64,000 bases of DNA from the NCBI RefSeq assembly GCF_001953745.1, contig NZ_LWLN01000001.1:558001-622000 (forward strand), written 5' to 3'. The position numbers and the translations under genes are program-made. Position 1 is the stretch's first letter. Each line of letters starts with the position of its first letter. The stretch is from Natrinema saccharevitans. Lineage in GTDB: Archaea > Halobacteriota > Halobacteria > Halobacteriales > Natrialbaceae. Of the stretch, positions 1 to 9,836 are shown in pieces. The notes under the pieces are model-generated. The model was not told the DNA's origin. It was given only the letters and a program-made list of their open reading frames with translations, and did no database searches.

Positions 1-102
1 GGTGCGGTCCGGCAGTCGCTCGCGCAGTCGGTCGGCGTACGATTCCATCGACAGCCCTTCCGTTCCTTCTCGGAGAACGACGACGTCCGGCTCCGGACTC
101 AT
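1..102 (-). CDS. Putative D-2-hydroxyacid dehydrogenase, N-terminal fragment (runs off the window)
   Basis: The ATG lies at 102 on the minus strand and the frame stays open to base 1, giving 34 residues that begin MSPEPDVVVLREGTEGLS. This opening resembles haloarchaeal NAD(P)-dependent D-2-hydroxyacid dehydrogenases as I remember them. No catalytic or Rossmann motif is inside the window, so the call rests on the N-terminus only. It is divergent from the M20 amidohydrolase gene; the 98 bases between them carry promoters for both. Confidence 0.5.
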   Translation of the reverse strand, partial: MSPEPDVVVLREGTEGLSMESYADRLRERLPDRT

Positions 103-163
103 TGTCCGACGATCGTCACCGACTCCCTTATCCTTTTTGTGTAGTCGTCGTAAACACTCATTG

Positions 164-174
164 TGTATAATTAA
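164..174 (+). promoter_or_regulatory. TATA box of the amidohydrolase-ilvA operon
   Basis: The sequence TGTATAATTAA is centred about 30 bases before the ATG at 201, the usual archaeal spacing. The transcript would start at or just before the start codon, so the gene is probably leaderless. Confidence 0.6.
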
Positions 175-200
175 GTCGCTGGGGCGCGTCACCCCCTCGC

Positions 201-1541
201 ATGACCGAGCCGATTCAGGACCGTCTCGTCAGCCTCCGTCGCAGTTTCCACCGCCACCCCGAGCCCGCGTGGCGCGAGTTCACCACCACGGCCCGTCTCG
301 TCGAGGAGATCAGGGGTATCGGCGTCGACGAACTGGCCGTCGGCCCCGACGCCTACGATCCCGCCGACCGGATGGCCGTCCCCGACGCCGACCTCGAGCC
401 GTGGATCGAACGCGCCCGCGAGCGCGGTGCGGACGAGTCACTCTTGGAGCGGATGACCGGCGGGAACACGGGCGCAGTGGCGATCCTCGAGCGCGGCGAC
501 GGGCCGTCGATCGGCCTGCGCGTCGACATCGACGGGCTGTTCATCGAGGAGTCGACCGATCCGGATCACGATCCGGTCGACGAGGGCTTTCGCTCGGAGA
601 TCGACGGGACGATGCACGCCTGCGGCCACGACGTCCACATGACCTGGGGGCTGGCCGTCCTCGAGTCCATCGCCGAGAGCGACTTTGCGGGCCGACTGGT
701 GGTCTTCTTCCAGCCCGCCGAGGAGACCGGCGGCGGGGGGTGCCCAATGGCCAGGAGCGACTTCGCGAGCGGACTGGACTACCTGCTGGCGGTCCACGTC
801 GGTCTCGATCACCCCACGGGCGAGGTGATCGCTGGGATCGAGAAGCCGCTGGCGATGTGCCACGTCGACGTGACGATCGAGGGGACCTCCGCGCACGCGG
901 GCAAGGCCCCGAACGAGGGGGCAAACGCCATGCACGCCATGGGTTCCGGGATCGTCAACGCCTACGGTATCCCCCGTCACAGCGACGGGATGACCCGAGT
1001 CAACGTCGGCAGGGCCGAGGCCGGAACCGCGAGCAACGTCATCGCCGAACGCGCCCACATGGAGTGCGAGGCCCGCGGCGAGACGACCGCGCTGATGGAG
1101 TACACGAAACGCCGCCTCGAGCGAACGATGCGGTCCGCCGCGAAGATGCACGGCTGCCGGGCCGACGTCGAGGTCGTCAGCGAGTCGCCCCGGGCCGACA
1201 GCGACCCCGAACTGCAGGCGCTGGTGAGCGAGGTCGCCGGCGGCGTCGCGGGCGTCGATCGCGTGGTGCCGGCCGCCGACTTCGGCGCGAGCGAGGACGC
1301 CACCTTCCTGATGGAACGGGTCCAGGAAGACGGCGGGCTGGCGACGTACATGATCGTCGGCACCGACCATCCCACCAGCCACCACACCCCGACCTTCGAC
1401 GTCGACGAACGGAGCCTCCAGCACGGCGTCGACGTCCTGGTCGGAACGATTCGGGAACTCGAGGCCCGGCATCCGGTTCCGCAGGCCGACGCGGGGGACG
1501 CGACGCCGGCCGACGACGCGAGCGCGGAGGTCGGTGAATGA
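201..1541 (+). CDS. M20D family amidohydrolase (AbgA/aminoacylase-like metallopeptidase)
   Basis: A 446-residue cytoplasmic zinc hydrolase. MHACGHD (138-144) and QPAEET (171-176) are metal-ligand and catalytic motifs of M20 peptidases, and a lid domain with conserved His and Gly follows (SAHAGKAP, about 235-242). The length and the insert before the first motif resemble aminobenzoyl-glutamate utilisation protein A more than short hippurate hydrolases, but the substrate cannot be read from sequence. The stop overlaps the start of the threonine ammonia-lyase gene by four bases (ATGA), so the two are co-translated. That pairing suggests deacylation or deamination of amino acids. The start is supported by the TATA box 30 bases upstream. 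Confidence 0.85.
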   Translation: MTEPIQDRLVSLRRSFHRHPEPAWREFTTTARLVEEIRGIGVDELAVGPDAYDPADRMAVPDADLEPWIERARERGADESLLERMTGGNTGAVAILERGDGPSIGLRVDIDGLFIEESTDPDHDPVDEGFRSEIDGTMHACGHDVHMTWGLAVLESIAESDFAGRLVVFFQPAEETGGGGCPMARSDFASGLDYLLAVHVGLDHPTGEVIAGIEKPLAMCHVDVTIEGTSAHAGKAPNEGANAMHAMGSGIVNAYGIPRHSDGMTRVNVGRAEAGTASNVIAERAHMECEARGETTALMEYTKRRLERTMRSAAKMHGCRADVEVVSESPRADSDPELQALVSEVAGGVAGVDRVVPAADFGASEDATFLMERVQEDGGLATYMIVGTDHPTSHHTPTFDVDERSLQHGVDVLVGTIRELEARHPVPQADAGDATPADDASAEVGE

Positions 1542-2797
1542 GCGGGAGCGACGAGGCGAGCGGTGCGGACGACCCCCCGGTTACGCTCGCGGACGTCGAG
1601 GCCGCCCGCGAGCGCATCTCCGACGTCGTCCACCGGACGCCGCTGGACACCTCCCGGACCTTCGCTGAGATGAGCGGGGCGGCCGCAGTCGGACTCAAAC
1701 TCGAGACCGTCCAGCGGACCGGCTCGTTCAAGATCCGCGGTGCCTACAACAGGATGGCCCAACTCTCGACCGCGGAGCGAGAAGCGGGCGTCATCACCGC
1801 GAGCGCGGGCAACCACGCCCAGGGCGTGGCGCTGGCGGGCGACCTGCTCGGGATCGAGACGACGATCGTCGTCCCCGAGATCACTCCCGCCGCGAAGATC
1901 GAGGCCACCCGCGGCTACGGGGCCGCAGTCGTCGTCGAGGGCGAACTCTACGAGCGCTCCTACGAGTACGCCCTCGAGCGGGCCGAAGAGACGGGCGCGA
2001 CGTTCGTCCACCCCTTCGACGACGCGGCCGTCGTCGCCGGACAGGGGACGATCGGCCTCGAACTGCGCGAGCAGTTCCCCGGGATCGACACCGTCCTCGT
2101 GTCGATCGGCGGGGGCGGGCTCGTCGGCGGCATCGGAACGGTGCTGAAAGCGGCCGACCCCGAGACGCGGGTGATCGGCGTCCAGCCCGAGGGGGCCGCC
2201 CACGCCAAACCGTCGCTCGAGGCGGGCGAGATCCGCCAGCTCGAGACGGTCGACACCGTCGCGGAGGGGATCGCCGACGCGCGCATGCTCGAGACGACCT
2301 TCGCGATCGCCCGCGAGGTGGTCGACGACGTCGTCAGCGTGAGCGACCGCGAGATCGCCGCCGCCGTGACCCTGCTCGCCGAACGGGCCAAGACCGTCGC
2401 CGAGGCCGCCGGGGCCGCGCCGCTCGCGGCCGCGCTCTCGGCCGCCCTCGACCTCGAGGGTGAGCGCGTCGCGGTCGTCGTCTCGGGCGGCAACGTCGAC
2501 CTCACCGACCACGCGGAACTGACCCGGACCGGCCTCCACGAACTCGGACGCTACGCCGAGGCCAGACTCGCGCTCGCCGGCTGGCCGGCGACCGTCGGCG
2601 ACGTGGTCGAGACGGTCGAGTCCGCGGGAGCCGAACTCGACGTCCTCGAGCGCGCCCGCCGGACCGCCGTCGACGACCCCAATCAGACCCCCGTGACGAT
2701 CGGCCTCGCGGGCAGCGGTCCCGATCATCTGGAGGGCGTGTTCGCGGAGCTGGCGGCGCTCGAGGGCGTCTCAGTCGTCGAGCGATCGATCGACTGA
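1538..2797 (+). CDS. ilvA: Threonine ammonia-lyase (threonine dehydratase)
   Basis: A 419-residue PLP enzyme of fold type II that converts threonine to 2-oxobutanoate and ammonia, the first step to isoleucine or a catabolic step. The PLP lysine is K65 in TGSFKIRGAY; the asparagine loop SAGNHAQG and the glycine-rich phosphate loop GGGGLVGG follow. From about residue 335 the C-terminus looks like one ACT domain (an ELGRYAEARLALAG-like start and a GLAGSG segment), as in catabolic or single-ACT forms. It starts inside the stop codon of the amidohydrolase gene (ATGA). Serine could also be a substrate. Confidence 0.92.
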   Translation: MSGSDEASGADDPPVTLADVEAARERISDVVHRTPLDTSRTFAEMSGAAAVGLKLETVQRTGSFKIRGAYNRMAQLSTAEREAGVITASAGNHAQGVALAGDLLGIETTIVVPEITPAAKIEATRGYGAAVVVEGELYERSYEYALERAEETGATFVHPFDDAAVVAGQGTIGLELREQFPGIDTVLVSIGGGGLVGGIGTVLKAADPETRVIGVQPEGAAHAKPSLEAGEIRQLETVDTVAEGIADARMLETTFAIAREVVDDVVSVSDREIAAAVTLLAERAKTVAEAAGAAPLAAALSAALDLEGERVAVVVSGGNVDLTDHAELTRTGLHELGRYAEARLALAGWPATVGDVVETVESAGAELDVLERARRTAVDDPNQTPVTIGLAGSGPDHLEGVFAELAALEGVSVVERSID

Positions 2798-2851
2798 CGT
2801 CGTTCGGGGCCGACTCGAGCGAGCGGCGGCGAAAACAAGTGTTGCGGCCGC

Positions 2852-3811
2852 TTACTCCAGTGCTGCCTGCAGATCCGCGACGGCATCCTCGTAGGCCTCG
2901 TGGGCCCGATCGAGGTCGACGGGATCGGAGATCATGTTGAAGAAGCCGTGGATCACGTCGTCGTAGTGGTGGTGCGCGACGTCGATACCCTCGGCCTCGA
3001 GGCGTTCGACGAGATTCGCCCCGTCGTCGCGTAGCGGGTCGAAGCCGGCGGTGACGACCGTCGCGGGCGGCAGCCCCGAGAGGTCCGCCGCGAGCTGGGG
3101 CATCGCGTAGACGTTCCCCTGATCGATGTCGCTCTCGAAGCGCTGCTCGCGGAACCACTCCATGTCGTCTCTCGTGAGGAAGTAGCCCTCGCCGTTCTGC
3201 TCGTAGGCCTCGGTCTCGGTCACCTTCCCCGTGCTGGGGTAGATCAGCAGTTGGTAGGCGATATCGGGACCCCCGCGGTCGCGGGCCAGCAGCGACACCG
3301 CCGTCGCGAGGTTGCCGCCGGCGCTGTCGCCCCCCACGACGAGCTTGTTCGGGTCCGCGCCGAGGTCGGCGGCCGCGTCGGCCGCCCACTCGAGGGCCGC
3401 ATAACAGTCCTGCAGGCCCTCGGGGAAGGGATGTTCGGGCGCGAGTCCGTAGTCGACGCTGACGACCGGATACCCCGAGTCAGCGGCCAGCTTCCGGCAG
3501 GTACCGTCGTGAGTGTCGATACTTCCGATGACCCAGCCGCCGCCGTGGAAGTACACAAGGAGCGGCCGGTCGTCGCCCTCGGTGCCGGGCTCGTAGCATC
3601 GGATCGGCAGGTCGCCGCGTGGCCCGTCGATCGTCCGGTCCTCGACGGACTCGAGTTCGATGTCCGGCTCCTCGGTGACCCGCATCTCGTCGAACATCGC
3701 GCGAGCCTCCACTGGCGAAATCTCGCTGAACTCGGGCGTGTCGAGCGACTCGTAGAGTTCCAGAAACGCCTGCACGTCCGGATGCGGCTCGTCGGCGCTG
3801 GACGGTGTCAT
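2852..3811 (-). CDS. Alpha/beta hydrolase, HSL-type esterase/lipase
   Basis: A 319-residue cytoplasmic carboxylesterase of the hormone-sensitive-lipase family. The oxyanion-hole motif HGGGW is at 89-93, the nucleophile S163 sits in GDSAGG, and an Asp (TAGFDPLRDDG) and His (VIHGF) near the C-terminus complete the triad. I chose the ATG at 3811 (MTPSSADEPH) because the frame upstream of it has non-coding composition. It is divergently transcribed from pyrE. The natural substrate is unknown; short-chain acyl esters are typical for the family. Confidence 0.88.
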   Translation of the reverse strand: MTPSSADEPHPDVQAFLELYESLDTPEFSEISPVEARAMFDEMRVTEEPDIELESVEDRTIDGPRGDLPIRCYEPGTEGDDRPLLVYFHGGGWVIGSIDTHDGTCRKLAADSGYPVVSVDYGLAPEHPFPEGLQDCYAALEWAADAAADLGADPNKLVVGGDSAGGNLATAVSLLARDRGGPDIAYQLLIYPSTGKVTETEAYEQNGEGYFLTRDDMEWFREQRFESDIDQGNVYAMPQLAADLSGLPPATVVTAGFDPLRDDGANLVERLEAEGIDVAHHHYDDVIHGFFNMISDPVDLDRAHEAYEDAVADLQAALE

Positions 3812-3934
3812 CGTGGGACACACTTCGCTGCTGGAACAAAAAGCTACCTGCAGCGCCAGACCGGAATCCGCTGCTGACCGGTGATCTCGGGCCTCGATTC
3901 GGCTCGAGCGTACCCGACAATTCCGTTCCACACC

Positions 3935-3942
3935 GCTTATTT
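3935..3942 (+). promoter_or_regulatory. TATA box of pyrE
   Basis: GCTTATTT is centred 27 bases upstream of the pyrE ATG at 3966, the spacing expected for a leaderless archaeal transcript. Confidence 0.6.
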
Positions 3943-3965
3943 CGGTCCGGTGCGCCCTCTCGAGC

Positions 3966-4502
3966 ATGACGAATCAGGACCTCATCGACGCCCTCCGCGC
4001 GGCGGAGGCCGTGCAGTTCGGCGAGTTCGAACTCTCCCACGGCGGCACCAGCGAGTACTACGTCGACAAGTACCTCTTCGAGACCGAGCCGGACTGTCTC
4101 GAGGCCATCGCCGACGCCTTCGCCGAGCGACTCGATCCGGACGACAAACTCGGCGGCGTCGCCCTCGGCGGGGTCCCCCTCGCCGCGGCGACCAGCGTCG
4201 CGGCCGGCGTCCCCTACGTCATCGCGCGCAAGCAGCGCAAAGAGTACGGGACGGCTAATCTCGTCGAGGGCCGCCTCGAGGATGGCGAGGAGGTCGTCGT
4301 CGTCGAGGACATCGTGACGACGGGGACGAGCCTCGTCGAGGCCGTCGAGGCGCTGCGGGAAGCGGGCGCGACCGTCGAGCGCGCGCTGGTCGTCGTCGAC
4401 CGCGAGGAAGGCGGCCGCGAGAACGTCGAGGACGCCGGCGTCGAGATGGAGGCGCTGGTGACCGCGAGCGAACTGCTCGCGGATCGGGACGCCGACGAGT
4501 AG
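3966..4502 (+). CDS. pyrE: Orotate phosphoribosyltransferase
   Basis: A 178-residue enzyme of de novo pyrimidine synthesis that joins orotate and PRPP to give OMP. The PRPP-binding loop [13 protein letters not shown] is at about 110-122, and the catalytic-lysine region is [10 protein letters not shown] (87-96). The length is normal for archaeal PyrE. It is a single gene, divergent from the esterase and convergent with the aldolase gene. The ATG is fixed by the TATA box 27 bases upstream. It is distinct from the HTH-bearing PRTase-like regulator at 8363. Confidence 0.95.
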   Translation: MTNQDLIDALRAAEAVQFGEFELSHGGTSEYYVDKYLFETEPDCLEAIADAFAERLDPDDKLGGVALGGVPLAAATSVAAGVPYVIARKQRKEYGTANLVEGRLEDGEEVVVVEDIVTTGTSLVEAVEALREAGATVERALVVVDREEGGRENVEDAGVEMEALVTASELLADRDADE

Positions 4503-4532
4503 CGGCTCCGCACGGGCGTCGAACCCTGCCGG

Positions 4533-5171
4533 TCACTGCCCGTAGGACGCGAACTGCTCGAGGACCGTCTCGAGTTGGGCCTCCGAGAGCGTCCGCGGCT
4601 CGAGGCCGGCCGCGCGAGTCTGGAGGTACAGGCGCGCGAGGCTCTCGACGTGATGCGTGTTTTCGAGTGCGGTCTCTATGTCCGACGCCGTGACGACGAG
4701 GCCGTGGTTTTCGACGAGCGTCGCGGTCGCCTCGGCCTCGTCCATCGCCCGGACGATATTCGCTGCGAGTTCGTCGGTGCCGTAGGGCGCGTACTCGGCG
4801 ACGGGGACGCGCTTGCCGACCGCGACGATCATGTAGTGGATCGGCGGCAGCGGCTCGCTGGCGACGGCCAGCGTCGTCGCCCACGGCGAGTGAGTGTGGA
4901 CGATCGCGCCGACGTCCTCGCGGCGGTAGATCGCGGCGTGCATCGGGACCTCGCTGCTCGGGGCCATCCGCCCGTCGCGGACCTCGCCGTCGGTCGCGAC
5001 GACCGGCACGTCCTCGACGCCAAAGCCGTCGTAGGGGACGCCGGTCGGCGTGACCGCGAAGGCGTCGCCGCGCTCGCCGTCGCGAACGCTCAAATTACCC
5101 GTTCGCCCGGGCGTCAGTTCCGCGAGTTCCGGTGCGGACTCGACCACCGCCCGGCGTTCGGATTCGAGCAT
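4533..5171 (-). CDS. Class II aldolase/adducin family protein (fuculose-1-phosphate aldolase-like)
   Basis: A 212-residue zinc-dependent aldolase fold. SSEVPMH around residues 72-78, the HTH zinc ligands (H92, H94) in VHTHSPWAT and the third ligand H156 in ENHGLV are all present. The family includes fuculose- and rhamnulose-phosphate aldolases and ribulose-phosphate epimerases; substrate specificity cannot be assigned. The start at 5171 overlaps the stop of the upstream HAD gene by one base (TGATG), so the two form a translationally coupled pair. A sugar-phosphate role together with a HAD phosphatase is plausible. Confidence 0.85.
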   Translation of the reverse strand: MLESERRAVVESAPELAELTPGRTGNLSVRDGERGDAFAVTPTGVPYDGFGVEDVPVVATDGEVRDGRMAPSSEVPMHAAIYRREDVGAIVHTHSPWATTLAVASEPLPPIHYMIVAVGKRVPVAEYAPYGTDELAANIVRAMDEAEATATLVENHGLVVTASDIETALENTHHVESLARLYLQTRAAGLEPRTLSEAQLETVLEQFASYGQ

Positions 5172-5881
5172 CACAGGATCACCTTCAGTAGGTCGTCGAA
5201 CGCGCCGATCCGGTGGTCCGGCTCCCGGTGGCCCTCGAGCGGCCCGTCGGGGTCGTCGCCGTCGGCGCTGAACAGCACCGTCTCGAGTCCCACCGCGTTG
5301 GCCCCGACGATATCGGCTTCGACGTTGTCGCCGACCATCACCGCCTCGGACGGGCGACGGTCGAGGCGCGACAGCGCCAGTGTGAACATGACCGAGCCGG
5401 GTTTCTCGCGGCCCGTCTCCTCGGAGGTCAACAGCAGGTCGATATCGTCCGCGAGCCCGACCGCCTCGAGTTTCTCGAGTTGGGTTCGCGCCGTGAAGTT
5501 CGTGACGATCCCGACGTCGATCCCCCGGTCTCGCACCGCCTCGAGGGTCGCTTCGACGCCCGGAACGAGTTTCATCGCGTCGATGTACGCCGTCCAGTAC
5601 GCCTCGCCGAGCGCGAGCGCCTCGGTCGGCTTCGGTCGACCGGTGTGGCACTCGAGCGCGCGTTTGAAATAGAGGAATCGATCGTGGGACGCCGCCGTGC
5701 CGGACACGTCACGCTTTATCGCCCGCCGCCCCGTCTGATAGAACGCCTCGAACGCCTCGCGATCGAAGTCGTAGCCCAGTCCCCGCGCGGCCTCTCGAGC
5801 GGCGTCTTTCCCTGCTCGATTACACGGCGCGTAGGGATAGAACGTGTTGTCGAAGTCGAAAAGGACGGCCTTGGCGCGCAT
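5171..5881 (-). CDS. HAD superfamily hydrolase (YjjG-like phosphatase)
   Basis: A 236-residue protein with HAD motif I FDFDNT (8-13, nucleophile D9), motif II VTNFT, a motif III lysine in GREKPGS and the motif IV acidic pair in [10 protein letters not shown]. The large cap domain (about 15-95) resembles nucleotidase- or haloacid-dehalogenase-type enzymes. It is the first gene of a two-gene operon with the class II aldolase. The substrate is probably a small phosphate ester; no narrower call is possible. Confidence 0.85.
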   Translation of the reverse strand: MRAKAVLFDFDNTFYPYAPCNRAGKDAAREAARGLGYDFDREAFEAFYQTGRRAIKRDVSGTAASHDRFLYFKRALECHTGRPKPTEALALGEAYWTAYIDAMKLVPGVEATLEAVRDRGIDVGIVTNFTARTQLEKLEAVGLADDIDLLLTSEETGREKPGSVMFTLALSRLDRRPSEAVMVGDNVEADIVGANAVGLETVLFSADGDDPDGPLEGHREPDHRIGAFDDLLKVIL

Positions 5882-6083
5882 ATCCCATCGTCAATGGGAA
5901 GGGAAAAACGAGTACCGGTACCTGTAGATATAGTCAGTAGCAGCGCCCGGCCGGTTACGAGTACAGCGTGCGGACTCGTTGCCCGCTCCGTAACCTGTAT
6001 CTCACCGCGGTCCGGTTTCGAATCCGAACGGCCCCATCGCACACCATCACAACGCTTTTACCCCACTCGAGACTACGCGTAGC

Positions 6084-6255
6084 CACGATGGTAGGTGTCC
6101 GTTTTACACGCCGGGCTCATGCCCGCTTCTAACTCACACCTACCGTTTGTTGTGTCGGCCGTGATCGACCGACAGACGGTGGGATCGGCTCGCCCGTCGA
6201 CGGACACGCCACCGGCGTTTTCCACGCAGTTACAACACCCACACCAGCTACACCC
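6084..6255 (+). promoter_or_regulatory. Structured 5' leader of thrS (candidate RNA regulator)
   Basis: A CTTTTA box at 6055-6060 would start transcription near 6084, giving a leader of about 170 bases. GGTAGGTGT (6090-6098) pairs perfectly with ACACCTACC (6136-6144), enclosing a second hairpin CGGGC/GCCCG (6112-6116 with 6121-6125, loop TCAT). The outer 5' arm can instead pair as GTGTCCG (6095-6101) with CGGACAC (6201-6207), so two structures exclude each other. The rest of the gap from 5882 holds only the HAD promoter; no gene was seen. A regulatory role is inference. Confidence 0.45.
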
Positions 6256-8208
6256 ATGTCAGAATCAGATTCCCAGTCGCAGGAACGGATAACGGTCGTA
6301 CTGCCCGACGGCTCCGAACTCGAGGTCGACGCCGACGCCACCGTCGAGGACTGCGCCTACGAGATCGGCCCCGGCCTCGGCAGCGACACCGTCGCCGGCA
6401 AACTCGACGGCGACCTCGTCGCCAAGGAGGAACCGGTCTACGACGGCGCCGAACTCGAGATCGTCACCGACGGCAGCGACGAGTACCTCGAGGTCATGCG
6501 CCACTCCGCGGCCCACTGTCTCGCGCAGGCGGTCGAGCGCCTGTACGACGACGAGGCGGTCAAGCTCGCGATCGGCCCGCCGACCGACGAGGGCTTCTAC
6601 TACGACTTCGACAACCTCGAGATCGACGAGGAGGACCTCGCCGACCTCGAGGACGAGATCGAGGCGATCATCGCCGAAGACTACGAGATCGAGCGCGAGG
6701 AGGTCCCGATCGAGGAGGCCGAGCAGCGCCTCGAAGGCGAACCCTACAAGCTCGAACTGCTCTCCGAGTTCGCCGACGAGAACGACACCGTGAGCTTCTA
6801 CCGGCAGGGCGAGTGGGAGGACCTCTGTGCCGGCCCCCACGTCGACTCGACCGGCGAGATCGGCGTCGTCGAACTGCTCGAGATCGCCGGGGCCTACTGG
6901 CGCGGCGACGAGGACAACACGATGCAGACCCGCATCTACGGGACCGCCTTCGAGGACGAGAGCGATCTCGAGGCCTTCCTCGAGCGCAAGCGCGAGGCCG
7001 AGAAGCGGGACCACCGCCGCATCGGCAACGAGATGGACCTGTTCTCGATCCAGGACGTGACCGGCCCCGGACTGCCGCTGTATCACCCCGCCGGGAAGAC
7101 CGTCCTCTCGGAACTCGAGGACTTCGTGCGTGAGTTGAACGAGGACGCGGGCTACGACTACGTCGAGACGCCCCACGTCTTCAAAACGGATCTGTGGCAC
7201 CGGTCGGGCCACTACGAGAACTACCAGGACGACATGTTCATCTTCGACGTCGGCGACGACGAGTTCGGCCTGAAGCCGATGAACTGTCCCGGCCACGCCG
7301 CCATCTTCCAGGACCACTCCTGGAGCTATCGGGATCTTCCGATCCGCTACGCGGAAAACGGGAAAGTCTACCGCAAGGAACAACGCGGCGAACTGTCGGG
7401 GCTCTCGCGGGTCTGGGCCTTCACCATCGACGACGGCCACCTGTTCATCCGGCCCGACCAGATCAGACAGGAGGTCGAGGAGATCATGGACATGATCACG
7501 GACGTCCTCGAGACGTTCGACCTCGACTACGAGATGGCGCTTGCGACCCGTCCCGAGAAGTCCGTCGGGAGCGACGAGATCTGGGACCGCGCCGAGGAGC
7601 AACTCGAGAACGTCCTCGAGAACCGCGCTCACGACTACGAGATCGAAGAAGGCGACGGCGCGTTCTACGGGCCGAAGATCGACTTCGCGTTCGAGGACGC
7701 CATCGGCCGCTCGTGGGACGGCCCGACGGTCCAACTGGACTTCAACATGCCCGAGCGGTTCGACCTGAACTACGTCGGTGAGGACAACGAGGAACACCGC
7801 CCCGTCATGATCCACCGCGCGCTCTACGGCAGTTACGAGCGGTTCTTCATGATGCTCATCGAGCACTACGAGGGTCGGTTCCCGCTCTGGCTCGCGCCCG
7901 AACAGGTCCGCGTGCTGCCGATCTCCGACGACAACCTCGGCTACGCTCACCGCGTGGCGAACGAGTTCGACGACTTCCGCGTCGAGGTCGACGACCGCGA
8001 CTCGACGCTCGAGCGAAAGATCCGCGCGGCCCACGACGATCGGGTTCCGTACCAGATCATCGTCGGGGACAACGAGGAAGAAGACGGCACCATCTCCGTT
8101 CGGGATCGCTTCGAGGACCAGGAGTACGACGTCGAGATCGAGGAGTTCCGTACTCACCTCGAGGCCGAACGCGACGAGCAGCGGACGGAACCGGACTTCC
8201 TGCAGTAG
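6256..8208 (+). CDS. thrS: Threonyl-tRNA synthetase
   Basis: A 650-residue class II aminoacyl-tRNA synthetase of bacterial type that charges tRNA-Thr. In order: TGS domain (about 11-72), editing domain with HxxxH (H83, H87) and the Cys of CAGPH, catalytic core with the zinc ligand in MNCPGH, motif 2 ([17 protein letters not shown]), the ligand His in DDGHLF, motif 3 around [13 protein letters not shown], and a C-terminal anticodon-binding domain starting near [14 protein letters not shown]. The editing site keeps the residues needed to clear Ser-tRNA-Thr. The gene stands alone behind a structured leader that may regulate it. Confidence 0.96.
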   Translation: MSESDSQSQERITVVLPDGSELEVDADATVEDCAYEIGPGLGSDTVAGKLDGDLVAKEEPVYDGAELEIVTDGSDEYLEVMRHSAAHCLAQAVERLYDDEAVKLAIGPPTDEGFYYDFDNLEIDEEDLADLEDEIEAIIAEDYEIEREEVPIEEAEQRLEGEPYKLELLSEFADENDTVSFYRQGEWEDLCAGPHVDSTGEIGVVELLEIAGAYWRGDEDNTMQTRIYGTAFEDESDLEAFLERKREAEKRDHRRIGNEMDLFSIQDVTGPGLPLYHPAGKTVLSELEDFVRELNEDAGYDYVETPHVFKTDLWHRSGHYENYQDDMFIFDVGDDEFGLKPMNCPGHAAIFQDHSWSYRDLPIRYAENGKVYRKEQRGELSGLSRVWAFTIDDGHLFIRPDQIRQEVEEIMDMITDVLETFDLDYEMALATRPEKSVGSDEIWDRAEEQLENVLENRAHDYEIEEGDGAFYGPKIDFAFEDAIGRSWDGPTVQLDFNMPERFDLNYVGEDNEEHRPVMIHRALYGSYERFFMMLIEHYEGRFPLWLAPEQVRVLPISDDNLGYAHRVANEFDDFRVEVDDRDSTLERKIRAAHDDRVPYQIIVGDNEEEDGTISVRDRFEDQEYDVEIEEFRTHLEAERDEQRTEPDFLQ

Positions 8209-8362
8209 CGGCCTCGACGATCGCATCGGGACGGACCGTCGGTTTTCCAGTCGATAGACTCGGCGGTTGTCCGCCACAGGCGCGGGTCACTTCCACGTTC
8301 GTGACGTTTCGCGCGTCGAAGCCGATCGCAATACCCATAGTTGCGGAATCGTGCATATCTGT

Positions 8363-9103
8363 ATGAACAGAGCCGAGAAAGCAGCCCTCCAGCTGCGGGC
8401 CGTCGACGTGTTGCGGATGTTGAAAGAGACCCGGACCTACGACGAACTCGCCGAGACGACCGGGCTTCCGGCGGGCGATCTCAACCGCTACGTCAACGGG
8501 CACGTCCTCCCGGGGACCGACCGCGCGCGCGAGGTCGTCGAGGAACTCGGCCGGGAGGCGCTGGCGGCGGAACTCGAGGCGCGAATCCGCGTCGACGACG
8601 AGGGGTACGTCGACAACAGCGCCACCGTCTTCGACCAGCCCTTCCTCGATTTGGCCGCGCCGGTCGTGGCGAACGGGTTCGACTTCGATCGACCGGACGT
8701 GGTTCTCACCGCCGCGACCGACGGGATCACGCTCGCGGCCGCGCTCGCGAGTTACTACGGCGTCCGCTGTGCCTACGCGAAAAAGAGCAAGGAGACCGCC
8801 GTCGAGGAGTTCATCGAGGCCCGCCAGCGCCTGCAGTCGGGGATCGAACTCACCTACTACCTGCCCGCCTCGGCCATCGATCCCGGCGAGTCGGTGCTGG
8901 TCGTCGACGACCTCATCCGCTCTGGCGAGACGCAGGAACTCCTGTTGGACATCGCCCACACCGCCGAAGCCGACGTCGCCGGCGTCTTCGCGCTCATCGC
9001 CGCCGGCGAGGACGGCATCGAACGCGCCCGCGATCGGACCGACGCGCCGGTCGGTGCGCTCACGAGCGTCGCCCCGACGACGGACCGAGTAACGGGCGAC
9101 TGA
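8363..9103 (+). CDS. gfcR: PyrE-like transcriptional regulator GfcR
   Basis: A 246-residue protein with an N-terminal helix-turn-helix (about 15-47, with YDELAETTGLPAGDLNRYV) followed by a phosphoribosyltransferase fold whose PRPP-type loop is SVLVVDDLIRSGET (177-190). In Haloferax volcanii the protein of this architecture, GfcR, activates the genes for glucose, fructose and galactose breakdown. I infer the same role here. The ATG at 8363 begins the HTH domain; a longer upstream reading is not needed. It is a single gene between thrS and glmS. Confidence 0.82.
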   Translation: MNRAEKAALQLRAVDVLRMLKETRTYDELAETTGLPAGDLNRYVNGHVLPGTDRAREVVEELGREALAAELEARIRVDDEGYVDNSATVFDQPFLDLAAPVVANGFDFDRPDVVLTAATDGITLAAALASYYGVRCAYAKKSKETAVEEFIEARQRLQSGIELTYYLPASAIDPGESVLVVDDLIRSGETQELLLDIAHTAEADVAGVFALIAAGEDGIERARDRTDAPVGALTSVAPTTDRVTGD

Positions 9104-9296
9104 CCGCCCGCACTGCGTTTCGTCCGTCGAGGGAACGAACGCGCAGCGTTCCGGAACGGAAACGAGGAACCGTTGCTTTCGACGCCGCGTTCGCCAAAAC
9201 TCCTCGAGGAATCGCCCGAGGGGAACCGTGTGAACGATTGGCACATTATTAATCATTAGGTTTATGGTGGTCCCCCCAGTTTGTGGTGGTACGCAC

Positions 9297-9743
9297 ATGA
9301 CCGAGACAGTCATCCTCGGCGTGATCGGTTCCGACGCTCACGTCGTCGGGATCACCATCCTGGAACAGGCGCTGGAGGCAGCCGGATTCGACGTCGTCAA
9401 CCTGGGGGTCCAGAGTTCCCAGGAGGAGTTCGTCGACGCCGCGTCCGCCAACGATGCCGAGGCTGTACTCGTCTCGTCGCTCTACGGCCACGCCAAACAG
9501 GACTGCGAGGGCTTCCACCAGCGAATCGAGGAGGCCGACCTCGACGTCACGACCTACATCGGCGGCAACCTCGCCGTCGGACAGGACGACTTCGAGGAGA
9601 CCCGCAAGTTCTTCCGCGAGATGGGGTTCGATCGGGTCTTCGATTCCGAGACCGACCCCGAGGAGGCCATCGACGCGCTGATGGCCGATCTGGATATGCG
9701 CTCGACCGAGAGCGAACAGGAAAGTCAGACCATCTCGGCGTAA
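9297..9743 (+). CDS. glmS: Methylaspartate mutase, S (B12-binding) subunit
   Basis: A 148-residue cobalamin-binding protein. The base-off B12 motif DxHxxG is D13-A-H15-V-V-G18, followed by SSLYG and GGNL, which line the nucleotide-tail pocket. With the large E subunit it interconverts glutamate and 3-methylaspartate, a step of the haloarchaeal methylaspartate cycle for acetyl-CoA assimilation. The ATG at 9297 follows a TTTATGG TATA-like box by about 33 bases. Unusually, no mutE/mamB gene follows: the next gene is a convergent uspA. Confidence 0.88.
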   Translation: MTETVILGVIGSDAHVVGITILEQALEAAGFDVVNLGVQSSQEEFVDAASANDAEAVLVSSLYGHAKQDCEGFHQRIEEADLDVTTYIGGNLAVGQDDFEETRKFFREMGFDRVFDSETDPEEAIDALMADLDMRSTESEQESQTISA

Positions 9744-9836
9744 GCCGACCGATCACGTCTTCTTCGCCGCCGTTCTCGCACCCGCCGAGCCGCTGCTATC
9801 GTTCGATCGGTCGTCTCGAGCGAGCATCGACCGCGA

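Noticed and set aside
6084-6150. A tRNA or T-box in the thrS leader
   Set aside because: There is no T-arm sequence, anticodon loop or T-box motif; T-boxes are not known in archaea.
6265-8277. Long open frame on the minus strand opposite thrS
   Set aside because: Its translation is a Val/Leu/Asp-rich shadow of the synthetase gene caused by high GC at third positions; the plus-strand product has every ThrRS motif.
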